Source: Tipula vernalis
Lineage: Eukaryota > Arthropoda > Insecta > Diptera > Tipulidae
Assembly: GCA_958295665.1 (NCBI GenBank)
Contig: OY282558.1
Span: 37,717,045-37,781,044 of the forward strand
Length of the DNA stretch: 64,000 nt
Direction: 5' to 3'
Shown: in pieces, positions 47,401 to 57,632 of the stretch
How positions within the stretch are numbered: position 1 is the stretch's first letter
Layout of the letters: every line of letters begins with the position of its first letter
The notes under the pieces: generated by a model
Databases searched by the model: none
The model's input: only the letters and a program-made list of their open reading frames with translations
What the model was told of the DNA's origin: nothing
Translations under genes and position numbers: made by a program

Positions 47401-48336
47401 TAACCGATTTCCAGTAAAATTGCAATCAAAACCAGATTTTGACCATTTTCTAGTTAATTTCCAAGTACTAATTCTAGTCACTAATTGTAGTGATTATCTA
47501 GCACAAAAAATTACTAGAATAATACTACATAGATGGTTAGTTTCACTCTATAAAATGGAATATCTAGTAAATTTAAAGAAAATCTCGTAAATTTTATTAC
47601 CAGTATTCCAGCTGCATTTTTGCACCGGTTTATTTTTTAATGTAGTTACCTGAAATTCTAGTTAAATTAAATGAAATACAATATAATTCCTGTTCACAAG
47701 TGCAAGGAATTTCTAGTAAATTAAACAGATTCTAGTAATATTCTGGTTAATTTAAAACTTCTATTAAAATTTACTAGAATTCTAGTAAACTTAGACTTTC
47801 GCTCACATATTAATTTCAATTTCGTCGTCATAGTCAGTATCAGTAATACGTTGAATTTCTTGCTGTGGTAAATAGTGAAATGAAGAACAGGTGAAAAAAT
47901 AAAAGTTTAAGTATATAAAATGTGAGTGCTAATATAAAATATGTATAGTGAAATATTACACATAATTATTGATGAGATGGCTACTGCTGTACATACTATT
48001 TTAACATTTGGTTGGCAGCAAATTTTGCGATTAAATTTGACCTCCGCGACGGAACTCATCCAAAATTTTTCCAATGTGAAGGATTTTGATGGTGAATGTT
48101 GACAAATACATACATAAAATGATTTTCAGATTAACTTTCAATTATTAACATTTGAGATTAATTTTGAATTCGGTCACTTGTAGAAAAACGGGAATACAAA
48201 GAACAATTTACATATACTATGTATATATTTAATATTTATTCGCTCATTGCATGCAAAAAACGATAAGTCAAAATCGTCATTTTCGGGAGAAGAGAATTTG
48301 AAATATTGAAGGGGGTTTGTAAAAACGTTTCCTTAA

Positions 48337-49439
48337 AGTTCAATATCATGTGCAGGAGTATATAAAGAAAAAGATCAAAACACCAGTCATCGAGTAACTT
48401 TACTTAAAGCGACTGCTGCTTCGTCTGATAATCTACAATTTGTTTCAACCTGCATATCCGGCGAGTGCATTTGGGCTAAGGTACTTAATTACTTATTGAT
48501 ATGACCCTAATTATTAATGCTTTTTAATAGTCTTGCTACATTTAAAAATTTCAACGTTGGCTTTCTTATAGAATATTTAACTAAATTAAATTAAACCATG
48601 TAGATTATATTCATCATTTTTTTTCCCGGCCACGGTGCCAGCGTACAGGTCTAACAAGGCAGTTCACTAAAAAAACTAACTAAATCCAAAACGAATTCCA
48701 TCAAAATATTTTGACTTCAATGCCTTTTCTAGTTTTTTGATTGAACTTCCTTCTAAAAAGGCATTTCGTCTAAAACTATTTTCACTGAGTTGCCTTTTAA
48801 TTTTTGACTGAAATGTTTTTGACTAGAATTCCCGGAGCCAACAATTTAAAGTTTATGTTATGTTAAATATGGACGTTACAATAAAAAATACTTAGTACAT
48901 AACTTTCATTACCTATCAACTAATGAACATAGAAGTACATTTACATTTTATAACTTGTTCATTATTGGACTCTACTCTACAAAACAAATACTAGTCTATA
49001 AAATATATGTAGATATCAATAAATACAGAGTACGACAATGTACAAGTTATAAAATTCAAATGTACTTTTATGTTCGTTAGTTGACAGGTTACGAAAGTAA
49101 CATACTACGTATTTTTACAAAATTGGGGGAAATGATGAATAAAACCTACATGGTTATCTGTAAGAAAGCCAACGTTAAAAATTTGATATAATATAGTTCA
49201 TATTATTACTCTTGTTATTAAACCAAAACTTTTAATTTTTGCAGGTAGATGAATCAATAAAAGATCTCACCCAAAACAGTAAGCTGTCGCAGCCGTATCT
49301 GGTATATTTGTCGGAGAAAGGTTTGCGCCACGAAGAAATCTTCCACGTAATAATAGATGCACAATCAATTTCGTTGGGCTACAAAAGTTTTTATGCACCT
49401 TCGACAAACTGTTTAAAATTGTTTATGCTTTTGGATTGA
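48337..49439 (+). CDS. Candidate two-exon gene fragment, family not recognised
   Basis: The exon 49245-49439 follows a good acceptor (TTTTAATTTTTGCAG) and encodes 64 residues to TGA, including LSQPYLVYLSEKGLRHEEIF and a short hydrophobic end. Upstream, 48337-48480 is open in the matching frame (48 codons, with CISGECIWAK at its end) and finishes with a donor, GCTAAG|GTACTT. Splicing 48480 to 49245 keeps the frame. There is no ATG in the upstream open part, so a further 5' exon or a pseudogene is likely. A TATATAAAG at about 48359-48367 lies in the open frame, so it is probably not the promoter. The intron (48481-49244) is filled by a TIR element. I do not recognise the protein; it may be a host gene, or the cargo or transposase remnant of the surrounding CTAG-motif region. 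Confidence 0.35.
48541..49187. mobile_element. 647-bp TIR element inside the candidate intron
   Basis: Inverted repeats of about 85 bp: TTTCAACGTTGGCTTTCTTA and AACCATGTAGATTATATTCA on the left are mirrored by TAAGAAAGCCAACGTTAAAA and ATGATGAATAAAACCTACAT on the right, a spacer of 20 bp or so being present only on the left. It contains a block of ACTGAAATGCCTTTT-type repeats (48700-48840) and a second, nested MITE (48883-49116). Confidence 0.65.
48883..49116. mobile_element. Nested MITE, 234 bp
   Basis: TIRs of about 80 bp: AAAAAATACTTAGTACATAA and ATCAACTAATGAACATAGAA on the left are mirrored by TTTTATGTTCGTTAGTTGAC and CATACTACGTATTTTT on the right, around a 75-bp centre. It lies wholly inside the TIR element at 48541-49187, so it inserted later or is part of that element's core. 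Confidence 0.65.
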
Positions 49440-50069
49440 AATTTCTCCATAAGATCTACCTTAATTGTTTATATTTCTACAATTTCATGGACGTTTTTTT
49501 TCTTTTTAATTAAAGATGTGATTCCGACGCCTCGTGTGTCGAAATTATATTCTAAATTGTGTGCAAAATATTCAGAACAACTATTTTAAAGCTTTGTTAT
49601 TTATTTAATTGTTGAAATAAAAAATATTTAATTAAAACAAAATCCAAAAAGGTTTTTTTATTATTTGAAATTTTATTAGACGGCAATCTAGTATAATCAA
49701 GGGATAATCTAGTAAAAAATGATGACGTAGGAATAACTGGAATTCTGCTAAAGAATATAGTTGTTTCCGGTTATTTTACTAGAACTTTAGTAGAATAAAT
49801 GAAAGAAATCTAATAGTTTTGCAAGAAAATCTAGTATTCGATTTTATTTGAAATCTAATTAAAAATAAGTATTTCTCATAATTTTATCAGAAAACCAGTC
49901 GCAAAATCAAGTAGTATTGTTTACTTGATTTCCAGTACTACATATTTGTATTACAAGTAAAATTACCAGATTTTATTACAACCACAAATCTAGTATTATT
50001 AATTTTACTTGATTCAACTAGATCGTCTAGTATGCTCACATCTAGTGAATTTTTATTTACCGTGTAGGA

Positions 50070-50999
50070 AACCGTCCAAGATGCTGGATTTATTCAATCG
50101 AATTTCATATAAATACGTTCCCATAAACCTAACAAACTGAAATTGACACAGTCATATCAGCAGAATTGTCAAATCTCCAACAAGACCCTTACACTCACGG
50201 CCTTTGTAACACACTCAACAGGAATCGATCAACCAACTAGTGGGCTAGAACCACAAAGTGAAACGGTTGCAGATTGAGATTTTGAAATTATATCAGCAGC
50301 AAGGAGGAAATTTGTTCAAAATCTAGTTTCCCAAGTCATAATCTCTATCCGCGCTACGCTAATTAATGGTAACTCCAACAAAATGCAACATACAATCACT
50401 AATTTAGCAAGCATGATTATTTTGCTATCATTCGCTATTGGTATTCTGATGTAAAATCCTCGTATACCATTGGCCCTTCTCTCGATAGCTTATAAAGCGC
50501 AAACAGAACTTCAGAGAAGATGCAAAAAGTAGATTGTTGGGGAATGATGGTCACTGGTATATGGCAATCAGCTATGAATTGTAGCTAAACCGGCGCCTTT
50601 TGCTGGATTACAATTTAGAAAATAAAATCAGGCCACGCAGTTTATATTTCACATTAAACGGGTTGCAATAATCGCAAATGATAATTTTTTTATTTTTATC
50701 TAATTTGTTAAACATTCGCCGATAAATGAAAATTGAAAGATGTACAATAACCTATAAAATGTAGTTAATCTAATGTATAATTGTATAGGCAGACTGTCGT
50801 TTGTTTAAATTGCGACAAAACATAATTATTGGCTGAATTATTAACTTTACCCATTTTATTAAATTTAGTGAAAAAATCTTCATTCCAATTTCATCTGCGG
50901 AGTTACCTTATCAGGTGTCGACTGAAAATCTCTCGTATTTCGAGTTAGAATTTTCGAGTTTCGCGATCCACAAACCGCAATTGCGACAAAACACGATTA
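50070..50999. other. No gene recognised
   Basis: Moderately G+C-richer sequence at 50080-50450 could be old coding DNA. One frame ends with a hydrophobic segment NLASMIILLSFAIGILM before a stop at about 50453, but nothing upstream of it is recognisable. Confidence 0.35.
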
Positions 51000-51700
51000 T
51001 TGTAGCAGTTAGGTATCGCGACGTTCGGATCCAGTAGTTCCATATTTTAGTTTTAAATATTGTTTAATTTTATACATTGGCATTAAACAATTTTTTGAGG
51101 TTTAGAAGCTTATTTGAGAAATATTTGACGTTGTTATTGTGTAACAGAAATTATGAGATTTTATGGATTTTTCGAGAGCATTTAACTAATATTACTAATA
51201 CTTAATATTGTATTTTGAAATTTTTGGATATCTGCGTTTGAGTTGCTGGACATCTCATTCCCATCATTTATTCGAAATTACCAACATTATTCAATATTTT
51301 AGAGATTACTCGACTTTTTCCAGTTATTTTTTTGAGAAAGTCGTTTTTTAAGATTAGTCGTGTATTCTAACTTTATTCGAAAATTCTAAATAGAATTGTA
51401 GAGATTTTTTTACTAGACAATATTATTTGATTTAGCTTCTAGTTGAATGATTAATGCGAGACACCGAGTTATGTGATCACAGGGACGACATTCTCGAAAT
51501 TCAGGGTTTTTGGATTTATCTATATTTTCGGAATTAAATAGCGTTGGGTTAGTTGCTTGGCATTGAAGTTATTTATTCGAAATTATCAACATTATTCAAT
51601 ATTTTCAAGATTAATTAACATTTTGTGACGCCTCCATGATATTTCTTTAAATTATTCGGGTTCAGTTTAATCGGGTATTGTTCGAAGAAAATTGTTCGAT
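51000..51700. repeat. Diverged repeat, related to 7.1-7.9 kb and 62.4-62.8 kb
   Basis: Contains two copies of TTATTCGAAATTAYCAACAT followed by TATTCAATATTTT, 296 bp apart (about 51270 and 51566), each preceded by a GTTGCTTGGCAT / GTTGCTGGACAT word. The complement of 51300-51400 shares ACACGACTAATCT and AAAAAATAACTG blocks with 62495-62695. No coding potential. Confidence 0.5.
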
Positions 51701-52510
51701 GTTACCTTTTGTGTAACTTTATGTTGATTTACATTATGATCTGTAACATGGTAATCAGACCATATTCATGGTTTTTGAGTAGGTATATGTAGGCGTACAA
51801 ATATATAGGTAACCTACCATTGTTCAGTGCCAGGCCAATATTAGTTTTTAATCAATTGATGAATGAATTTTCAAAGAAATATAAAATTTGTTCAGCGTTC
51901 TCTAAATAATGTGACATACTTTTGAAACTTGTTCATCAATAAGTTGATTGATTCTAGATATCCGCCCAAAATTAAATAAACCAGAAAAGCAGTTGTCAGA
52001 ATAAAAATATAAAGCTCGCTCATTTAAGCCAACAGACACCAAAGCGAACTTAAAAACTTTAAACAGCAAGATTTTAGTCGAAGAGGCCTTATCATTTCCC
52101 ACTAGTCGTGTCCGACCTAATTCTCAGTTGCATGCTCAATTGAATTTGCTTTTTTTCTCCAATTAAAGAGCAAATACAGATTTTTTACCTGTGGCAGGAT
52201 GATAGTAAATCACCAATTTTGTTTTTATCTTAATGGTATGCTGATTTTGTAGCACATGTAAAAATTTTGATTGTTTTTATGAAGTAAGAACAAGAAAGCG
52301 GGTTTTAAAATTGTTGGAGTATTCAACAATTTTTGAAGTATTCGCCAGGTGTGAACAATTTATACTAAAATCAAAATTAGGGGAGGTCTAAGTAAAACAA
52401 ACAACAGTTTATAATTCTGAAACTATCGTAAATAATTTAGAATTAATAAATGAGAGCCACAGAAAACACTCGGGGTAAACATTTTTTATTTAACTAAAAA
52501 TATCAAACAG
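51701..52510. other. No gene recognised
   Basis: A/T-rich. The 66-codon minus-strand frame at 51902-52102 has no recognisable similarity. Confidence 0.5.
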
Positions 52511-52640
52511 CCGCCATATCGGCCAAAGTGTTAACAGATTTTATCATAAATGAATAAAAAAAAAATCTAAAACGTTGGTAATTTCGATAGCCGCAATTTG
52601 TATTTGAAGACTGTATTGACACCACTTTGGCCGATATGAC
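52511..52640. repeat. Inverted repeat with CATATCGGCCAAAGTG arms
   Basis: CATATCGGCCAAAGTG (52515-52530) is mirrored by CACTTTGGCCGATATG (52623-52638) across 92 bp. The arms are perfect for 16 bp and G+C-rich against an A/T-rich background. Probably a small MITE. No clear target duplication. Confidence 0.5.
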
Positions 52641-52797
52641 GACCTATACCGTCAAACACACATTCATTTTATGGGACATGATGGCATTTGCCGTCATTTA
52701 AATAAAGTTAATTTGGGACATGCAGTCAATTTTACATTTGAGGAAAAATATCAAGGAGGCAAAGTTGTTGTACTGATTATTGATCTACTTAATTTCA

Positions 52798-53117
52798 TAA
52801 TTAATATTATTTCGTATAATCACAAAACACCAACAGTTTTCACTTACTTAAAAATAAAAAAACCAAAATTTTATTTTTGAATTTATTTACTTTTATTTAT
52901 TTAAAATTACAACTAGTTTCGATCTTGTAAAGATCATCTACAGGTAATTTTTTGCAATTGCAAAAAATTACCTGTAGATGATCTTTACAAGATCGAAACT
53001 AGTTGTAATTTTAAATAAATAAAAGTAAATAAATTCAAAAATAAAAAATTTTGGTTTTTTTATTTTTAAGTAAGTGAAAACTGTTGGTGTTTTGTGATTA
53101 TACGAAATAATATTAAT
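52798..53117. repeat. Near-perfect 320-bp palindrome
   Basis: Two 160-bp arms meet at GCAATTGC (52954-52961) with no spacer. By eye the only differences are a 2-bp length change in a T run, plus slippage in A runs. Each arm carries the hairpin CTGTAGAT-GATCTT-TAC-AAGATC-GAAA (52917-52943 minus, 52972-52998 plus). Such identity means either a very recent inverted duplication or foldback element, or an assembly artefact from a folded-back molecule. Confidence 0.85.
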
Positions 53118-55089
53118 TATAAAAAGATCACTTACGTCACTCCGCTTCAAAAAAAATTTTTTTTTTTTTAAAAATGTTTAATACTTAATTTCAGTTAATC
53201 CTTTTTTTAACAAAGGGAGGGTAGTTTTGAAAAAAAAAAAATTTGTAAACTGTGAATTCGAATTTATCTCTCAATTAGGGAACAGGTAGAAAATGAAGCA
53301 AAAAGGACCAATTTTCAAGCAGCCATAAAGTTTAAAATTATTTTGAAAATTAGAAAATTGTTTACCGCTGCCAATATCAGAATATGATAGCGAGTTTGAA
53401 AAAAATCTCGGATTCTTGTAGACCCGCTACAACTACTGCCTCTAAACACTTTTTACAAATGAGTCCACGCATTTTTGTAAGTGTACAACTTGCAGTAGAA
53501 GAATTTCTCGCAGATCGTTATGATATTCAATTTAGAATGCCAACTGGAGCAGGCTCTTTCTAGCGGTAAACTGGATGTAATAATCCACATACGTATTTTC
53601 ATCGACGTTTATCATCCATCACCTGGGTCACTCGGGAATTTTAATCGAAATAACGATAATTAATAAGGGATATAATAGGGATATAAAAACAATTTTTCGT
53701 TGAATTCTTTTATTTGTGAATACGTAGCATTTTCTTCGTAGCAAACTTTTCTAATATTTTGTAAATCTTCTCGCTTTTCTAAAGTATTTACTAATGATGC
53801 TTTGACCTTTCTGAAAATATGGCACAAAGTTAGTCTTTAAAATTAGATAGCAGCATACTCGCATTCAGTGGCAAATTAAGGAAAATCATAGCCCTAGGAA
53901 TGCTTTCTTTTCCAGCCCCCTTGCAGTAATAAGAAATTCCGGACCCATTGCAAGCTTTCGTTTCTAATAAGCGTAAAACTAGGCTTTCCTCTGTTTTTCA
54001 TTACCAAAACGTGTGGTTTCCCACATGATTGAAAACTTGGTGGCGTGTTATATTTAATTTAAAAAACCACGACTGCTCAATTGAAAACCAAAATCTGCTT
54101 TAAAGAGCTGTAGATTTTATCATACCAAAACGATTATGTGTTTTATAAATCAGGCAAAAATAATACTTGTTCGAAAAATAACCTTTCTGATAAAATTTTT
54201 ACTAATGTCAGAATCATACTATAATTTTTCTATGTCAAAGATGTGTTTTCAAATATCTTTGTCTAAGATAAATAATAGTTTGAGTTGCATCTTTTATAAA
54301 AGATTCCTTTTAAAAAATATATTTTATCAAGTTTGCTTCGTAGAGCTAAATATGATCAAACATTTGATAAAATATCTTTGACTTAGAAAAATGATCGTGT
54401 GGTTCAGATCTAATTGCAGGAGAAATAACGTGTGTAATCTGTTCGCAAAGTATATTTTGCCGCGCTTGAAAGTTTGCTGACTTTGGAAAATGGGACTTTG
54501 CGTTCTTGATAAAGAAATAACTACAGCTCGGGGAATTAGTTTACCTCCGGGAACGCACCTCACACACAAAAAATGTGTATCGACATAAAATTTGTAAATA
54601 ATCCCATAAAATCTTCCCTATGAAATGATTGAGAACCACCTTACATTGTAAATATATTTTTATTTTTTGTTGTATTGTTTTGATTAATTAATACGACATA
54701 TAGATTACCCAAATCCCTAGAACGAAAATACAAAATTCCAACATGACGGCTGATGAGGCTGATGATGCATGTAACTATGCAAACATGGCGGTTAAAACTT
54801 ATAATATAAAATATTAATTACAGATGTATATTTAAAAAAAAAACATTCTAATAAATTTCGAATTAATAAATTATGAATATAATCGGAAATCAAGTCCTTC
54901 ACGAACCCTCTGCTTGCGATTCTCATGCATTTTTAAAGCAGCAATACTACTCAACCGTAAACTTGTCATTCATAGACAACCAGTTTCAAAATTGTGTAAA
55001 ACGTTAAAAAGTAGAAATACATATCGAAACGAAATACCCACACAACCATAAAAAAAATGTTTCCCTTTGTAAAAATTACAACGAGATTT
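53118..55089. other. No gene recognised
   Basis: A/T-rich. At 54240-54390 AAATATCTTTGTCTAAG and AAATATCTTTGACTTAG occur as near-direct repeats. Nothing else stands out. Confidence 0.5.
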
Positions 55090-55790
55090 GCGGTCGAAAC
55101 CACGAGTTAGACTGAAATGCCTTTTCAGAAGTTAGTTCAATCAAAAAACTAAAAAGGCATTCAAGTCAAAACTTTTTCGACTAAAATTTTTTTTGGACTT
55201 TTAAATGAAATTCTTTTTGAAGACCCACACAAACGGAGGTTCAATGAAACGATTAAAAAAGAATTCAAGCAAAATTGTTGTAAAATGTGCTAAATGTTTC
55301 TTTTTTACCGAAGTTTCTTTTTTAAAAGAGTTTTAGTCACCAAATGTATTTGGGAAATTTTATGACTGAAATTTCTTTCGTTTTTTGTTTGAAATGTTTT
55401 TGACTCTATTCTCGGAGAATGAATTTGCCTGGAATTCCTTTTCAGTCATTTAACTGAATCTCCTTTTCCAAAGGTATTTCAGTTAAAAATTCAAAAATAA
55501 CCCCAGTCAAATGAATGCCTTTCTGTATTGACCGAAATTCCTTTATTTTTGGCAATGGACTACTTTTGACTGAAGACCTCGGTCAAAAACAAACAAACCC
55601 ACTAAATGGTTTTCCAGTCCAAAAATGTGCCACTGAAGATCCTTTCAAGAGGTATTTGAGTCAAACAGTTTTCTGACCGGAAATCCTTTTTTTGTGGACT
55701 GAACTTCCTTTTTTAAAGGAACTTTACTCATAAATTTTGTAAGGGAAATGTTATGACTGAAAAGTTATTCTCTTATCATACATATAACCA
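55090..55790. repeat. Repeat region built of TGACTGAAATTCCTTTT-like words
   Basis: About 700 bp containing more than ten variants of (TG)ACTGAAAT(G/T)CCTTTT and the complement AAAAGGCATT(T/C)AAGTC. 55130-55172 is the reverse complement, at roughly 90% identity by eye, of 48708-48750, so the two loci hold copies of one dispersed family in opposite orientation. No coding potential. Confidence 0.6.
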
Positions 55791-57595
55791 ATCAAGGTTG
55801 CACTGCCACTAATTGCTAAAAAAGAATGGCCTTAAAGAGAGCAATAAATAAAACTTCATTTTAAAAATTTTACGGTAAAATATGATATACGGTTCAGTGG
55901 TTCAGTTGGAAAAAAGGCAAAAATAAGAGCTGATAGTATGGCAATATTGCAAAAAGATGGTTTTTAGTGCCATTAAAATCTAAAAAGATACTGGGAATTT
56001 CGTTAACAGCCTGCGAAAAGAACTCCTCGAAAAATATCCGAAAGAAAAGGTAAAACCATTATTAAGAAAAGCTATCCGCGGTTTCAAATTGACCAGAGTT
56101 ACTCGAATTATTTCCATACAAAATTTAAAATGAAAAAAAGGACTTTCTTCTGCAGGTGGTCCACGGAAAACGGGCCTGTAGCCATATGTCCTCGAATTGG
56201 CTACTGCGTAAGGTAGAACGTAAAAAGCGAACTGCGAAAGTGTCGGGAGTGCCTTAAGCAAAGTGTTTATATGTCATTAATAAATTGAGAACGAATTTAA
56301 TGGGCCTCCAAAATTCACGGGCCCTAAGTAGCCTAGTGCCTAGTATCCCTGATTATTAATATATTAAACTAAATTAATGTCATATTATAAACATATTTAA
56401 TTTAGGAACCTTTTACTAAAACACGCATCATTTAATGATCGCCAAAATGAATATTTGTATCTAGCACCAAATAAAATATATCACCTAATAAAACCGTATT
56501 TACAGGTAATAAATTACCTATAAAGACCTAGGTACATATATTCTGGTTGTACATATATAATATAATTGAGAATTTAACCTAAATTTATTAATTAAAATAA
56601 TAATTGATGGCTGAAAATCTATCTACCCTCTCATCCCTTAACCAATCCGGTAGAATAAAGGTATAGCAATTCCGAATTAGTAGAGTTTTGTATTCATAAA
56701 CGAATGCCGAAATTAACGCAGGTATATTGTTATACATACACAGGTATGTGATTTCGTCGTATTATAATATATACGTTTCGCATTTAATTCAGGTCAATCT
56801 AATTATTTTTGCTAGACCAGAATTTATTTATTTATTTGGTTGACTATGCAAATTTAATTATTCTCATTTTGTGGTTGATTATTTAGGTACAACAAAACAC
56901 GCAAATATATATCTTTTGACTGATCAAGCGGAAATATATTGCTTATTTATACAGTAGCAAATCATGTAGTATCTAGTACATTACATAATTTCCCACTATG
57001 CATGCCGCCTTCATAAAAATGTTAACAAATACACACACACATATATTCCAACTACTATGAACGACGCTATTATTTTTCTAGTGTCATCAGTTTATTAATA
57101 ATTTAATATACTCGTAGCTAAAATATATATAAAAAAAAAAGAGTTATAGTGTAATGTTAAATTACAAAAAAAAAAAACTTGCGCGTGCGTTAACAAAATC
57201 CCCGCGCAAAAAATAAAGCTTTATCTAATGTTACAAAAATATATGTTTGAATGTGTACACATAAGAAAATCCAAAAAAATTATGTATGTTCATTCGTTTA
57301 TCAGACGCCAAACTGGGCTTTTATTTGTTTACGTACACTATGTATTTGTATATAAAAATAGACGATAGTATTTTAAGAGCACAACAAAAAATTGATCCTT
57401 TATTTCCTTTTCGTACTGTTGATGCCAATCAATGATTTTATTTTTATTGTTGCAAAATTCGGATTTTTTTTACTCATAAATCTTGTTTCCGTCAAATTTG
57501 TACGAGTGGTAGAACTTTAAATATCGATTATGCCATGAAGACTGTAAACTATCACATCATAATCATTTAAAAGAGAAAAAAACATTTTTCATTAC
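55791..57595. other. No gene recognised
   Basis: 55970-56260 is slightly richer in G+C and its open frames differ in both strands without recognisable similarity. It may be an old transposon piece. The rest is A/T-rich with poly(A) tracts. Confidence 0.4.
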
Positions 57596-57632
57596 CTTCT
57601 TGAATGAAGAGCACATTAAAGCCTTGCATTAC
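57596..57632 (-). other. Possible 37-bp micro-exon
   Basis: On the minus strand a pyrimidine-rich acceptor (CTTTTCGTTTCAG) precedes 37 bp that end at AAG|GTAATG. Only one frame is open (VMQGFNVLFIQE). It is the best splice-bounded segment in the last 8 kb, but a 37-bp exon cannot be established from one sequence. If real, it would mean the surrounding DNA is the intron of a host gene on the minus strand. Confidence 0.2.

Larger units (their letters stand above)
46980..50066. other. Region flanked by dense CTAG-centred motif clusters (possible mobile element)
   Basis: Left cluster (about 46985-47800) and right cluster (about 49670-50050) each hold around ten copies of words such as TTCTAGTAAA, ATCTAGTA and ACTAGAA plus CCAGTA variants, in both orientations, while the 1.8 kb between them has almost none. 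The right cluster ends with CTAGTGAATTTTTATTTACC and GTGTAG. Such clusters resemble subterminal transposase-binding arrays. I did not find a convincing terminal inverted repeat at the left, so limits are approximate. A possible two-exon gene lies inside. Confidence 0.4.

Noticed and set aside
55980..56261. 93-codon minus-strand frame
   Set aside because: No recognisable domain; open frames of this size are expected by chance on both strands of this slightly G+C-richer patch.
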